A stretch of 64,000 nt of DNA from Bradyrhizobium sp. 170 (GCF_023101085.1 NZ_CP064703.1:2356001-2420000); one strand, 5' to 3'; numbered from the stretch's first letter, positions 51,067 to 62,459 are shown. Notes: a model not told the origin generated them from the letters alone. Program-made: numbers and translations.

Positions 51067-51921
51067 ATGTCATCCACTGTCGACCCGCTCGTCTCCACCG
51101 AATGGCTCGCCGCGCACCTGAACGATCCGACCGTCAAGGTGATCGACGCCTCGTTCAAGATGCCGGGCGTGCTGCCGCTGCCGAAGGACGATTATCTCGC
51201 CGCGCATATTCCCGGCGCGGTGTTCTTCGACGTCGACGCGGTGTCCGATCATTCCAACCCGCTGCCGCACATGTTTCCATCCGCCGAGCAATTCGGCCGC
51301 GACGTCGGCGGCCTCGGGATCGGCAATGACGACACCGTTGTGGTCTACGATTCCGGCGGCTGGGTCGCCGCACCCCGGGTGTGGTGGATGTTCCTGTCGT
51401 TCGGCAAGGACGTGCGTATTCTCAATGGCGGCCTGAAGAAGTGGTTCGCCGAGGGCCGCAAGGTCGAGAAGGGTGAGGTGACGCCGAAGCCTTCGACATT
51501 CAAGGCGGCGTTCGATGCGCGGCGCACGCGCAGCATGCAGCAGCTTGTCGCCAATCTCGCCAGCCGGGCCGAGCAGGTGATCGACGCCCGCGCCAACGAA
51601 CGCTACCAGGGCAAGGTGGCCGAGCCGCGGCCGGGCCTTCGCTCCGGGCATATCCCGGGCAGTCTCAGCCTGCCGTACAACCACCTGTTCGATGCCGCGA
51701 CCGGCACGATGAAATCGCTGGAAGAATTGCGCGCGGCGTTCTCAGGCGCCGGCGCGAAGCTCGATGCGCCGATCGTGACCAGTTGCGGCTCCGGCGTCAG
51801 CGCCGCCGTGCTGACGCTGGCGCTCTATCGCCTCGGCGTCGAGAATCCGGCGCTCTATGACGGCTCGTGGACCGAGTGGGGCGCAGCCGACGGCCCGCCG
51901 GTCGCGACCGGCCCGGCCTGA
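51067..51921 (+). CDS. sseA: 3-mercaptopyruvate/thiosulfate sulfurtransferase
   Basis: 284 residues, two rhodanese domains. The first (VKVIDASFKMPG, IPGAVFFDVDAVSDHSNPLPHMFP, LGIGNDDTVVVYDSGG) is inactive; the second has the active loop VTSCGSGVSAAV with Cys240. CGSGV is the hallmark of mercaptopyruvate sulfurtransferases. ATG 51067 follows TTGGAG. Acts in cysteine breakdown and sulfur transfer. Confidence 0.92.
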   Translation: MSSTVDPLVSTEWLAAHLNDPTVKVIDASFKMPGVLPLPKDDYLAAHIPGAVFFDVDAVSDHSNPLPHMFPSAEQFGRDVGGLGIGNDDTVVVYDSGGWVAAPRVWWMFLSFGKDVRILNGGLKKWFAEGRKVEKGEVTPKPSTFKAAFDARRTRSMQQLVANLASRAEQVIDARANERYQGKVAEPRPGLRSGHIPGSLSLPYNHLFDAATGTMKSLEELRAAFSGAGAKLDAPIVTSCGSGVSAAVLTLALYRLGVENPALYDGSWTEWGAADGPPVATGPA

Positions 51922-51937
51922 ATTGCTGATCCGGAAG

Positions 51938-52732
51938 CTAGCGGGTCGTGCGCGCGAGCGGGAATTGCGCGAACGGGTTGGCCTGCAGTTGCTGTTGAGC
52001 CAGCGCCGCCTCTCGTGCCAGACGCGCCCGCCGTACCGCGATCCGCCGCCGTTCCTGCGCCCGCTCCGCGGCCCGTTTTTTGACGGCGCTGTGGTCCGGC
52101 TTCGCTTCCGTCGTTTTGGCTTCCGCTGCGTTGGCGGCCGCCTTTTCGTCGACGATGACGGCGGGACCGCCGAGCGTCGCAATCTGCGTTGCGGCGAGGT
52201 TGCCTTCGAATGAATAGGTATCCGTCGCCGTCGCCGGCGGGGTGGCAGCGGCCGGCTCCGGCGTTTCCGGGATGGCGGCGAGCTTTACTTCCGAATTGGC
52301 AACGGGCGCTTCGGTTCCGGCCGCAGGGGCCGGAGCGGCCGGTATCTCCGCGATCGCCTCCGGGGTTTCCGGCTTTGCCGCTTCGACCTGCACCGGCTCG
52401 GCCGGACTCTCGGCGGCCAGTTTCTCCGCAGCGGCGTCCGGGGTCTGCTCAGCCGGTGCCGGGATATCGGGGGTTGCCTGGGGAATGGCGGCGGCCGGGA
52501 CATTCTCCGCCGGCTTCTCTGCGACCGGCGGATCGATGCGCAGCAGCGCCAGCGTCGGCGGCGGGCCGTCATTCCGGCGGGCAAACATCGGTTCGGCCAT
52601 CACCCGTCGCGAGGGGAGGTTGGCAAATTCCTCATGCGAAGCGCGCAACAGGGCGGCGGCGCCAAGCCCAAAAACCAGGACCGACATCGACAGGACGATT
52701 GCGGTGAACAAGAAACGAAAGCCGGGAAGCAT
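51938..52732 (-). CDS. Membrane-anchored Pro/Ala/Glu-rich protein of unknown function
   Basis: 264 residues: one N-terminal membrane segment (LPGFRFLFTAIVLSMSVLVFGLGAAALL), then a long low-complexity region rich in Ala, Pro and Glu (about 70-200) and a basic tail (KKRAAERAQERRRIAVRRARLAREAALAQQQ). Probably periplasmic or cell-wall spanning, like TonB-type or scaffolding proteins, but without a recognisable domain. ATG 52732 chosen because the frame beyond it lacks a signal-like start. Confidence 0.65.
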   Translation of the reverse strand: MLPGFRFLFTAIVLSMSVLVFGLGAAALLRASHEEFANLPSRRVMAEPMFARRNDGPPPTLALLRIDPPVAEKPAENVPAAAIPQATPDIPAPAEQTPDAAAEKLAAESPAEPVQVEAAKPETPEAIAEIPAAPAPAAGTEAPVANSEVKLAAIPETPEPAAATPPATATDTYSFEGNLAATQIATLGGPAVIVDEKAAANAAEAKTTEAKPDHSAVKKRAAERAQERRRIAVRRARLAREAALAQQQLQANPFAQFPLARTTR

Positions 52733-53075
52733 GGACGCGAGTTCCACCCCTCCTTGTGTCTGGAGGGTTATTGGTGCCAAGGGAACGCGGTGACCACTCT
52801 GGGGCCGGATTCGCACGGGGGGTGAGCGCGGGGCGAATCAGGCCGATTTGAGAGTATCTCAACGCCCGGCCGCTTTTTGTTACAAAATCTACGGTTTGGA
52901 ATAGCTCATGTCAGGCCAATGGCGATTTACGGCACTCTGAGGCATCTTTGCCGCAGCCTCCTGCGATCACAATGGCTGGCGTGGGCTGAATTTCGCGGAC
53001 TTGTCTTGAATGTGCCGCTATCTTCCGTCATCTGCCGTTAACCGTCCGGTGGGGCTTGGGGTCTATACAAAGGCG
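52733..53075. other. Divergent intergenic region between the anchored protein and the L,D-transpeptidase
   Basis: No gene seen. A small hairpin with CCCTCC (52748-52753) and GGAGGG (52762-52767) lies near the left gene. The middle is AT-richer (TTTTTGTTACAAAATCTACG) and probably holds promoters for both genes. Confidence 0.4.
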
Positions 53076-54362
53076 ATGATGAATAACCGCATTCTGACGA
53101 TTTATGCTGCCATTGCCGCTGGCATGGCGGGAACTTCGCTAGCCCATGCGCAACAGGGCTATCCCGCCCAGGGCCAAGTCTACCAGGGCCAGACTTATTC
53201 GACGGCTCCGGGACCGTACGTGCAAGGTGGCTACGCGACGGATGAACGCCGCCGCCCCGGCGAACCCGATTTCGACGCACTGGACGACGATGACGATGCG
53301 CCGAACGGTCAGAACTCGGCCGCGCTGCCGCCGCCCGGCCCGGTGATGTCGCCCAGCGACCCCCGCTATGGCCGTCCGGCCGCTGCCCCCGTTTATTCGG
53401 ACCGTGGCGCTCCGACGCCCACGGGTCCGATCCTTTCTCCCGACGATCCGCGTTACGGTCGCCCGGCCGGTCCGCCGCCGGTGATCTATGCGGACCGCCC
53501 GCCCGGTTCGCAGCAGCAGCCAACCTATTCGGATCGCGGCGACAGCCGCATCCCCGGCGCCGGCATCGTCTATCCGAACGACGACCGCGCTGGCCTGCGC
53601 CCGCCGGGAGCGATCGGTGCCGCACCGGCGCCCGGTGCTACCGGCGCACTGCCGCAACCGCAGCAACCCGCCGTCGGCGCCGACGGCAGGCCGGTGCAGC
53701 TCGCTGCGCTGCCGCCGGAAGAGCAGCCGGAAGTGGGCCCTGCGCAGCTTCCGCCGCACCTGCGCCGCCAGGAAGTGTCCTTCGCGACCAAGGAGCCCGC
53801 GGGCACCATCGTCGTCGATACCGCCAACACCCACCTCTACTACGTGCTCGGTGGCGGACGCGCGGTCCGCTACGGCGTCCGCGTCGGCCGCGACGGTTTT
53901 ACCTGGAACGGCGTGCAGAAGATCAGCCGCAAGGCCGAGTGGCCGGATTGGCATCCGCCGACCGAGATGATCGAGCGCCAGCCCTACCTGCCGCGCTTCA
54001 TGGCCGGCGGCCCCGGTAATCCGCTCGGCGCGCGCGCAATGTATCTCGGCTCGACCATCTATCGCATTCACGGCACCAACCAGCCCTCGACGATCGGCAA
54101 GTTCGTCTCCTCGGGCTGCATCGGCATGCTGAACGAGGACGTCTCCGACCTGTTCGAGCGCGCCAAGGTTGGCACCCGCGTGGTGGTGATGCCCGGCGGC
54201 GCGCCGCCCGCCAACACCGCAAGCGCGTCGGCCGCTCCGCCGCCCGGTGGCCCCGCCGCCGCAGCGGGCCCTGCACCGGCTTCACAGGCCCAACTGGCGC
54301 CGGTTCCCGGCGCCCAGCCGACGGTCGTCCCGCCGCTGCCCGCCCCGGTCACGGTCCGCTAA
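53076..54362 (+). CDS. L,D-transpeptidase (YkuD) with Pro-rich linker
   Basis: 428 residues: signal peptide (ILTIYAAIAAGMAGTSLAHAQ), a Pro/Gly/Tyr-rich linker to about 230 with two near-repeats (PGPVMSPSDPRYGRPA and TGPILSPDDPRYGRPA) and YSDRG motifs, then the YkuD domain. The catalytic region IHGTNQPSTIGKFVSSGCIGML holds His (about 332) and Cys (about 347). The enzyme makes 3-3 cross-links in peptidoglycan or attaches proteins to it. The tail after the domain is again Ala/Pro-rich. A clean terminator follows. Confidence 0.9.
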   Translation: MMNNRILTIYAAIAAGMAGTSLAHAQQGYPAQGQVYQGQTYSTAPGPYVQGGYATDERRRPGEPDFDALDDDDDAPNGQNSAALPPPGPVMSPSDPRYGRPAAAPVYSDRGAPTPTGPILSPDDPRYGRPAGPPPVIYADRPPGSQQQPTYSDRGDSRIPGAGIVYPNDDRAGLRPPGAIGAAPAPGATGALPQPQQPAVGADGRPVQLAALPPEEQPEVGPAQLPPHLRRQEVSFATKEPAGTIVVDTANTHLYYVLGGGRAVRYGVRVGRDGFTWNGVQKISRKAEWPDWHPPTEMIERQPYLPRFMAGGPGNPLGARAMYLGSTIYRIHGTNQPSTIGKFVSSGCIGMLNEDVSDLFERAKVGTRVVVMPGGAPPANTASASAAPPPGGPAAAAGPAPASQAQLAPVPGAQPTVVPPLPAPVTVR

Positions 54363-54389
54363 GCGGATCGCTGCCACGAAAGCATTTGA

Positions 54390-54413
54390 GGCGCGCCGAG
54401 AGCGCGCCTTTTT
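54390..54413 (+). terminator. Intrinsic terminator after the L,D-transpeptidase
   Basis: GGCGCGC (54390-54396), loop CGAGA, GCGCGCC (54402-54408), then TTTTT. A 7-bp GC stem with a T-run directly after; a textbook rho-independent terminator. Confidence 0.85.
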
Positions 54414-54609
54414 GTTGGGCATCGGGTGCAATCGGCACCGGAACATTTTCAAGACCGATGAGGTCGAATCATCGACCGTCCGGTGACCATGCCCCGGCTC
54501 GAAAGTTCCGCAACTCGCACAGCTTTCCGCCGCCGCCACATTCGCCGCTTGATTCCACATTCGCATCGACTACCTGCCGGGCGGTCGCAACGAATATGAG
54601 GATCACGCC

Positions 54610-55575
54610 ATGCGAATTCTTGTTGCGGGCGCCACTGGCGCCATCGGCCTCGAGCTCGTTCCGCAGCTGATTGCAGCCGGTCATTCCGTTGTCGGCACGA
54701 CGCGAACGGCGGCGAAGGCCGAGATCATCAAGCGAATGGGGGCGGAACCTGCGATCGCCGATGGGCTCGACGCGCCGGCCATTCGCGCCGCCGTGATCGC
54801 GGCGAAGCCCGACATCATCATCGACCAGATGACCGATCTGGCTGATGTCACGGATCTCAGGCATTTCGACCGCGCCTTCGCCACCACCAACCGGCTGCGC
54901 ACGGAAGGTACCGATTTCCTGTTGGCGGCCGCCCGCGAGGCCGGCGTGAAGCGCTTCATCGCTCAGAGCTTCTGCGGCTGGACTTACGGCCGCGGCGGCG
55001 AAACGATCAAGACGGAAGCCGATGCGCTCGATCCCGATCCGCCGGAGGAACTGCACGGCACCTTGCAAGCGATCCGGCATCTGGAGGACGCCGTCACCGC
55101 CTCGGCAAGCCCTGAAGGGATTGTCCTGCGATATGGATCATTCTACGGCCCGGACACCGGAATGCTCTCGCGCGCGATGATCGATCAGTTGCGCCGCCGC
55201 CGCGTGCCGCTGATCGGCGGCGGTACCGGACAGTGGTCGTTCATCCACGTCGATGATGCGGCTGCCGCCACCGTTGCGGCCATCGAGTGCGGCAAGCCCG
55301 GCAACATCTACAACATCGTCGACGACGAACCGGCTGATGTCAGCGAATGGCTGCCCACCCTTGCCACCCTGGTCGGGGCTAGGCCGCCGATACGCGTGCC
55401 GGCCTGGCTTGGCCGGTTGTTTGCCGGCGAGCATTTGGTTTCGATGATGACCGAGGTGGGGGCAGGCTCCAACGCCAAGGCCAGGCGGGAGCTGGGCTGG
55501 CGGCCGGCGCATCCGTCGTGGCGCGAGGGCTTTGCGGAGATCGCGAGCCGGGCCACCACGCAACATGCGGCCTGA
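54610..55575 (+). CDS. NAD(P)-binding epimerase/dehydratase-like protein
   Basis: 321 residues, extended SDR fold. GATGAIGLELVPQLIAAGHSVVGTTRT at the N terminus, GVKRFIAQSFCGWTYGRGG in the middle, VLRYGSFYGPDTGMLSRAMID and GTGQWSFIHVDDAAAATVAAIE later. The usual YxxxK catalytic pair is not obvious, so it belongs to the atypical SDR group. Substrate unknown. It converges on the next gene with a 6-bp gap. Confidence 0.85.
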   Translation: MRILVAGATGAIGLELVPQLIAAGHSVVGTTRTAAKAEIIKRMGAEPAIADGLDAPAIRAAVIAAKPDIIIDQMTDLADVTDLRHFDRAFATTNRLRTEGTDFLLAAAREAGVKRFIAQSFCGWTYGRGGETIKTEADALDPDPPEELHGTLQAIRHLEDAVTASASPEGIVLRYGSFYGPDTGMLSRAMIDQLRRRRVPLIGGGTGQWSFIHVDDAAAATVAAIECGKPGNIYNIVDDEPADVSEWLPTLATLVGARPPIRVPAWLGRLFAGEHLVSMMTEVGAGSNAKARRELGWRPAHPSWREGFAEIASRATTQHAA

Positions 55576-55581
55576 GCTTGC

Positions 55582-56541
55582 CTACGCCAGCCGCTGCTTC
55601 GGCTCGCCCTTGAACCAGGCGTCGATGCCCTCGACCATCTGCTGGTAGTGGTTCCGAAAACTGTCCCCGGTGACGTAGCCGAGATGCGGCGTCAGCACCA
55701 AGTTGTCGAGCTTGCGGAAGGGATGGTCGACCGGCAGCGGCTCGACCGAGAACACGTCGACCCCGGCGCCGGCGATCTTCTTTTGCGTCAGCGCTTCCAG
55801 CAGCGCGCCTTCGTCGACGATCGGCCCGCGCGCGGTGTTGACGAGGTAGGCGGTCGGCTTCATCCGCGCCAGCTCCGCAGCTCCAACCAGCCCGCGCGAG
55901 CGCTGGCTCAGCACCACATGAATGGTGACAATGTCGGCGGTCGAGAACAGCTCTTCCTTGCTGGCGTAGGTCACGCCGACTTCCTTGCACTTCTCCGGCG
56001 TGAGGTTCGGGCTCCAGGCGATCACGTTCATGCCGAACGCCTGCGCCAGCTTCGACACCTTGGTGCCGAGCTTGCCGAGGCCGATCACCCCGAGCGTCCG
56101 GCCCTCGATCTCCATGCCGACGAATTTCTGCAAGGGCTCGCCGGCATGCATGCGGGCGTTCTCGCGGCCGATATTGCGGGTCAGCTCCAGGATCAGGCCC
56201 ATGGTCAGCGGCGCGGTCGGGTCGCGGCCCCATTGGGTGCCGCATAGCGTAACCTTGTGGTCCTTGGCGGCCTCCATATCGATGGCGGCATTACGCATCC
56301 CAGAGGTGATCAGGAGCTTCAGGTTGGGCAGGCCTGCGAACATGGTGCGCGGGAACGGGGTGCGTTCGCGCATCGCGCAAATGATCTCGAAATCCTTCAG
56401 AGCACTGGCTGCCGTTTCCGCGTTCGTAAACGGCTGGTTGAACACCGTGACGTCGACACGGTCGGAGACTTTGGACCAGTCGGCGACCGAGAGCGCCACG
56501 TTGAGATAGTCGTCGAGGATTGCACAGCGCAGCCGCGTCAT
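55582..56541 (-). CDS. D-2-hydroxyacid dehydrogenase
   Basis: 319 residues. NAD-binding LGVIGLGKLGTKVSKLAQAFGM, catalytic Arg in VNTARGPIVDEGAL, Glu in GVDVFSVEPLP and His in LTPHLGYVTG. The family reduces 2-oxoacids to D-2-hydroxyacids or the reverse. Not a serA: no ACT domain. Substrate unknown. Confidence 0.9.
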   Translation of the reverse strand: MTRLRCAILDDYLNVALSVADWSKVSDRVDVTVFNQPFTNAETAASALKDFEIICAMRERTPFPRTMFAGLPNLKLLITSGMRNAAIDMEAAKDHKVTLCGTQWGRDPTAPLTMGLILELTRNIGRENARMHAGEPLQKFVGMEIEGRTLGVIGLGKLGTKVSKLAQAFGMNVIAWSPNLTPEKCKEVGVTYASKEELFSTADIVTIHVVLSQRSRGLVGAAELARMKPTAYLVNTARGPIVDEGALLEALTQKKIAGAGVDVFSVEPLPVDHPFRKLDNLVLTPHLGYVTGDSFRNHYQQMVEGIDAWFKGEPKQRLA

Positions 56542-56666
56542 GGGAGGTCCGTTGGTGGCGAGGATGACGGTCGGAAACGGCCGTCGGGGAGGTCGCCATG
56601 GTTGCGCGCAATCAGAGATGGCGCAAGCGGACTTAAATGCAGGGCAGGCTCAAATAACCGGATAGC

Positions 56667-56861
56667 TCAGTTCGAACCGCCGGGATGCTTGGCGCGCCAG
56701 GCCGGACCCGGGCCGCGCATATAGTGTTGTTCCGGGCGATAGGGGTCGAACGCCTTGGCGATGAACTGGCGCAAGAAGGTGCGGAGCTCTGCCAACGGTT
56801 TTGCCAGTCCGGCGCTTGCATGCGCCGGGGCGGAAAGGGATGCCGAACCGATCGTAGCCAT
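56667..56861 (-). CDS. Small hypothetical protein (64 aa)
   Basis: [20 protein letters not shown] start, then [42 protein letters not shown]. It may be a short helical protein; the [20 protein letters not shown] stretch looks conserved-like. Unknown function, and its reality is uncertain. Confidence 0.5.
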   Translation of the reverse strand: MATIGSASLSAPAHASAGLAKPLAELRTFLRQFIAKAFDPYRPEQHYMRGPGPAWRAKHPGGSN

Positions 56862-57113
56862 GACGCGGGCCCTTCGTTTTCAGTCGCGGCGGCTGGCCGC
56901 AAAACGCCTTTTTCCGGCGCTGAGAACGACTTTTCGCCTGATTTATTAAAAGAAGGTTTCAATTGTCTGGATCTCGGCCCACATGGTGACCAACCCGTAT
57001 TCATCCATGGTGAACGGATGGAAAACGGGTTCCCGTGGTTGCCCTTTGGCGGCCGCGCCGCTACATCAGCGGCAGCAAACCTCCGTAAAATCCAACCATT
57101 TCCAGGGATCGCG

Positions 57114-58763
<1,650 letters not shown>

Positions 58764-59211
58764 GCCTCTGCCTGATATCGCCGAATCCGTCGAGAAAGCT
58801 GCGCGCGCGGGGCAGCGCGTCATGAAGGAATTGCTTCGGCTCGCGCAGCCAAAGTCCCTCGATCTGCCGCGAGCGCTGTTCTGAAATCAGAACATCGGCC
58901 GGCAAGCCCACCACCGCGGCGTCCCAGCCGGGAAAGAATCGCCGGCCGCGCTTGAAGGCCAAGGCGAGCAGGCGCTGTTCGGTGGTGAGGCCGTGATAGT
59001 CGAAGGCATTGATCCCGTCGGTGACGTAGATGTGGTTGCCGCTGAATCCGGCCGCCGGCTTGATCCATCGGGCGCGGAATTCGAGATCGGGATATCGTTC
59101 CAGAAACGCAAAGGCCAGCACCTGACAGGCGCCGTTAGCGAAGAAGTGCCGGTCGGGTCGGTGCCACCGCCGGACCGGATCGATCTTCACGTTGATCTTC
59201 GGAAAGAACAT

Positions 59212-59550
59212 CGCGGCGCCATCTTTCTCGATGATTCGGTGTCATGATAGTTTCACCTGATGATCGAGAGTATATCTTTGTTTCCAGGCGCGTCGGACCT
59301 CTTCACGGACATCAAATGATGGGGGCAGTCGTTGATGGGGATAGTGGCTCTGTAACGAGACGACCGCGCGGACGTCTTCGCAGCGTGGTCAGATTGCGTA
59401 GATATAGACCTCCCTCCGCAATTCGAATCCTGTCAGACGCGGTGATTTCAGGCAAAGTTTGAACGATTGACGACGAGTCCGGTTAACTCCGCTCCTTAAC
59501 CGGAAATTGTGTGCTTGTCGCCGACAACCTCCCCGAAAGAGGAGACGCAG
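59212..59550. other. Intergenic region with one copy of the 55-bp duplicated sequence
   Basis: No gene seen. It includes the first copy (59376-59430) of a 55-bp sequence also found at 60513-60567, and an AAAGAGGAG ribosome-binding site just before the next gene. Confidence 0.5.
59376..59430 (+). repeat. 55-bp duplicated sequence, copy 1
   Basis: Starts CTTCGCAGCG, contains GGTCAGATTGCGTAGATATAG and ends CGCAATTCGAATCC. It differs from copy 2 at 5 of 55 positions. It lies about 120 bp upstream of the membrane protein at 59551. Confidence 0.9.
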
Positions 59551-60363
59551 ATGGGCGGTTTCATGTCTGGTTCGCAGTTTGGCGTGAAGGCCGGCTGGCG
59601 CGTCGGGATTTTTCTCGCGCTGACGATCGGCTTTCCATTCATCGTCTATGGCTTGGTCGTCGCGACCGGTGCGCGCGGCGTTGGCGGCGCCGCCGGCGCG
59701 GTCGCCGTCGTTGCCGGCGTTTTTCTGAAACCGGTTATCATTCTCGGCTTCGTGATTTCGCTGCTCTCGCCGTGCTGGCAGCGCATGCGCAGTCTCGGCT
59801 TTCCCGGGTTTGTCGGGCTGCTCGCGCCGTTTCTTTTTCTGCTGGACTGGCCTTATTTCCTGGTCGCCGGCGCGCATTGGGGCGTCGGCTTTTCGCTGGG
59901 CATCTTGAAGTTCAACGCACCGCTATTCGCGATCACCGCGCTGGCGATGCTGATCGCCATGGCTGTTGCCTCGCCGCCGGACGATAGTTCGCCAAGCCAA
60001 CGCATGGCTGGACGGATTGGCGGCACGCTCGCCATCGTGCTGTTCGTGATCGCGTTGCTGACGGGAGGCGCGATGTTGTGGGTCATGGGCAGCATCTGGT
60101 TCATGTCGCCCGGCGGCAAGCCCGCGCCGTTCATCTTCCCGGCGAAGCTCGGCTACTGGGCGATGGTCATCAAGCCGTTCATCTGCGCGGCCTTTTGCAT
60201 GGCGATGGCAGCCATGGCTTATTTGTCACGCAGGGAGAGCGGACATTCGCCCGGAGGCAGCGGACATGCGCCCGGGAGCAGCGAAACCGGCGGCGGCGCG
60301 GTGATGCGATCGCCACCTTCCGCTGCGCCTGGCCCGTCCCGCGTCGTATTCGGCAGGCGCTGA
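59551..60363 (+). CDS. Multi-spanning membrane protein of unknown function
   Basis: 270 residues with about six hydrophobic segments (VGIFLALTIGFPFIVYGLVV, VAVVAGVFLKPVIILGFVI, FVGLLAPFLFLLDWPYFLVAG, FAITALAMLIAMAVA, LAIVLFVIALLTGGAMLWVM, FICAAFCMAMAAMAYLS) and a disordered Gly/Ser/Pro-rich cytoplasmic or periplasmic tail of about 45 residues. ATG 59551 has a GAGGAG site. No family recognised. Confidence 0.65.
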   Translation: MGGFMSGSQFGVKAGWRVGIFLALTIGFPFIVYGLVVATGARGVGGAAGAVAVVAGVFLKPVIILGFVISLLSPCWQRMRSLGFPGFVGLLAPFLFLLDWPYFLVAGAHWGVGFSLGILKFNAPLFAITALAMLIAMAVASPPDDSSPSQRMAGRIGGTLAIVLFVIALLTGGAMLWVMGSIWFMSPGGKPAPFIFPAKLGYWAMVIKPFICAAFCMAMAAMAYLSRRESGHSPGGSGHAPGSSETGGGAVMRSPPSAAPGPSRVVFGRR

Positions 60364-60512
60364 ACGCTGCCACATCGTCTCCAACGCGGTCGTCTCGATC
60401 GCGAGATCGGGCTTTGCGGAAACTTTCAGGCGGGGTCGTGCAACACCGCCATTTTGCCTTGAATCTCCGGCTAACGTGACGATCCCGTAATATGCGCTGC
60501 GGCCAGTTGTCG

Positions 60513-60567
60513 CTTCACAGCGCGGTCAGATTGCGTAGATATAGGGCTCCTTCCGCAATTCGAATCC
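60513..60567 (+). repeat. 55-bp duplicated sequence, copy 2
   Basis: Same sequence as at 59376-59430 with 5 differences, in the same orientation, ending 20 bp before the ATG of the YqhA-like gene. Both copies thus precede membrane-protein genes. Confidence 0.9.
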
Positions 60568-60587
60568 CCTGCAGCGAGCCCTCCTGA

Positions 60588-61175
60588 ATGTCCCTTACTC
60601 CCGAAACACCCTTGCCGCCCAAAGCTCAGAGGAAGGCATTGCGTCCGGTCCCGCTGCTGATCTTCAGCTCCCGCTGGCTGCAACTGCCGCTCTATCTTGG
60701 CCTGATCGTCGCGCAGGGCGTCTATGTGGTGCTGTTTCTGAAGGAGTTGTGGCATCTGTTCGCCCACGCCTTCGATTTCAGCGAGCAGCAGATCATGCTG
60801 GCGGTATTGGGCCTGATCGACGTGGTGATGATTTCCAACCTGCTGGTGATGGTCATCGTCGGCGGCTACGAGACGTTCGTCTCCCGTCTCAATCTGGAAG
60901 GACATCCCGACCAGCCGGAATGGCTCAGCCACGTCAACGCCAGCGTGCTCAAGATCAAGCTCGCGATGGCCATCATCGGCATTTCCTCGATTCATCTGCT
61001 GCGCACGTTCATTGAGGCCGGTGGATTGGCCTCGGGCAAGAGCGGCTACACCGAAACCGGCGTGATGTGGCAGACTATCATCCACACGGTTTTCATTCTG
61101 TCGGCGATCGGCATTGCCTATGTCGACAGGTTGTCGAATGTTTCCACCGAACATGCCAAGGCCGCCTCGCATTGA
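60588..61175 (+). CDS. YqhA (UPF0114/TIGR00645)-family membrane protein
   Basis: 195 residues with four membrane segments ([99 protein letters not shown]). [14 protein letters not shown] and [17 protein letters not shown] are the family's signature stretches. Function unknown. The ribosome-binding site is weak. Confidence 0.88.
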   Translation: MSLTPETPLPPKAQRKALRPVPLLIFSSRWLQLPLYLGLIVAQGVYVVLFLKELWHLFAHAFDFSEQQIMLAVLGLIDVVMISNLLVMVIVGGYETFVSRLNLEGHPDQPEWLSHVNASVLKIKLAMAIIGISSIHLLRTFIEAGGLASGKSGYTETGVMWQTIIHTVFILSAIGIAYVDRLSNVSTEHAKAASH

Positions 61176-61206
61176 TGGGCGGCGTGTCGATCGACAGGAT
61201 TCCGGT

Positions 61207-62442
61207 TTGCGACAGAGGTTGATAGCCGCGGTTCTGATACTGGCAGCGATGACGCCGGGCGCGGCACGCCCGGCTCACGCCGCCGACGCCGCCTTCACCC
61301 AGTTCATCGCTTCGCTGTGGCCGGAGGCGCAGGCGGCCGGCGTGTCGCGCGCGACGTTCGATGCCGAGACGAAGGGGCTCGAGCCCGATTACAAATTGCC
61401 CGATCTCCTGCTGCCGGGCCGGCCCGCCACCGGCGCGCCGTCGCAGGCCGAGTTCGTGCAGGTGCCGGCCGATTACGTGAAGGAAGCTTCCATCGCGCGG
61501 CTGGCCGCCGAGGGGCAGAAGCTGATGCAGAAGCATCGCGCGGCGCTCACCGAGATCGAAAAGCGCTTCGGCGTTCCTTCAAGCGTGGTGCTCGCGATCT
61601 GGGGTCGCGAGACGGACTTTGGCCGCTACCGGCTGCCTTATGACACGCTGCGCGTGGTTGCGACGCAGGCTTATGTCGGCCGGCGCAAGGATCAGTACCG
61701 GGGCGAGTTCATTCTGGCGCTGAAGCTTCTCGGCGAGGGCGCCGTGGCGCGCAGGGATTTTCGTTCGTCCTGGGCCGGCGCCACCGGTCTCACGCAATTC
61801 CTGCCATCCGAGTACTACAAGCACGGCGTCGATCTGGACGGCGACGGCAAAGTCGACATCTGGAATTCAGTTCCAGATGCGCTGGCTGCGGCCGCGCAGC
61901 AGCTCGTCAACAAGGGTTGGCAGCCCGGCGTGCGCTGGGCCTACGAGGTGAAGGCGCCCGCCAATGTCGATTGCACCACGGGCGTGCCCGAGGTGACGAA
62001 GCCGATCGCCGAATGGCTGCGCGCCGGCTTTGCGCCGGTGCGCGGGCAGAGATTGAGCGCAGCCGAGCAGGCGCAGCCGGCCTCGCTGTTGCAGGTGGAG
62101 GGCATCTACGGCCCGGCATTCCTGACCACGAAGAACTACTTCGTCATCAAGGAATATAATTTCTCCGACTTGTATGTGCTGTTCGTCGGCCATCTCGCCG
62201 ACCGCATGACGAGCCCGCAGCCGTTTGCGACTCCATGGTCGGCCTCGACGCAGTTGCGTTCCGCCGATGTCGCAGCCATGCAGCGTCATTTGACGCGGAT
62301 CGGCCTCTACAAGGACAAGCTCGACGGCAAGGCGGGCATGCAGACCCGCGCGGCGCTGGGCGCGTATCAGAAATCCGCCGGCCTCAAGGTCGATTGCTGG
62401 CCGAGCGAAGCCGTGCTGCGCTCCATGAGTGCGGGGCGCTGA
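61207..62442 (+). CDS. MltB-type lytic murein transglycosylase with peptidoglycan-binding domain
   Basis: 411 residues. Signal peptide (MRQRLIAAVLILAAMTPGAARPAHA if translated from TTG 61207), SLT-type MltB domain with catalytic Glu at about 135 (AIWGRETDFGRYRLPYDTLRVVATQAY), WAGATGLTQFLPSEYYKHGVDLDGDGKVDIWNS, and a C-terminal peptidoglycan-binding domain (AAMQRHLTRIGLYKDKLDGKAGMQTRAALGAYQKSAGL). Cuts glycan strands to anhydro-muropeptides. TTG 61207 has AGGA upstream and gives a clean signal peptide; ATG 61153 inside the previous gene is the alternative. Confidence 0.9.
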   Translation: MRQRLIAAVLILAAMTPGAARPAHAADAAFTQFIASLWPEAQAAGVSRATFDAETKGLEPDYKLPDLLLPGRPATGAPSQAEFVQVPADYVKEASIARLAAEGQKLMQKHRAALTEIEKRFGVPSSVVLAIWGRETDFGRYRLPYDTLRVVATQAYVGRRKDQYRGEFILALKLLGEGAVARRDFRSSWAGATGLTQFLPSEYYKHGVDLDGDGKVDIWNSVPDALAAAAQQLVNKGWQPGVRWAYEVKAPANVDCTTGVPEVTKPIAEWLRAGFAPVRGQRLSAAEQAQPASLLQVEGIYGPAFLTTKNYFVIKEYNFSDLYVLFVGHLADRMTSPQPFATPWSASTQLRSADVAAMQRHLTRIGLYKDKLDGKAGMQTRAALGAYQKSAGLKVDCWPSEAVLRSMSAGR

Positions 62443-62459
62443 CGGCTTCGTAGATTATT

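Noticed and set aside
59376..59430. tRNA-like T-arm (TTCGAATCC) in the 55-bp duplicated sequence
   Set aside because: No cloverleaf, anticodon stem or acceptor pairing can be formed around it in either copy.
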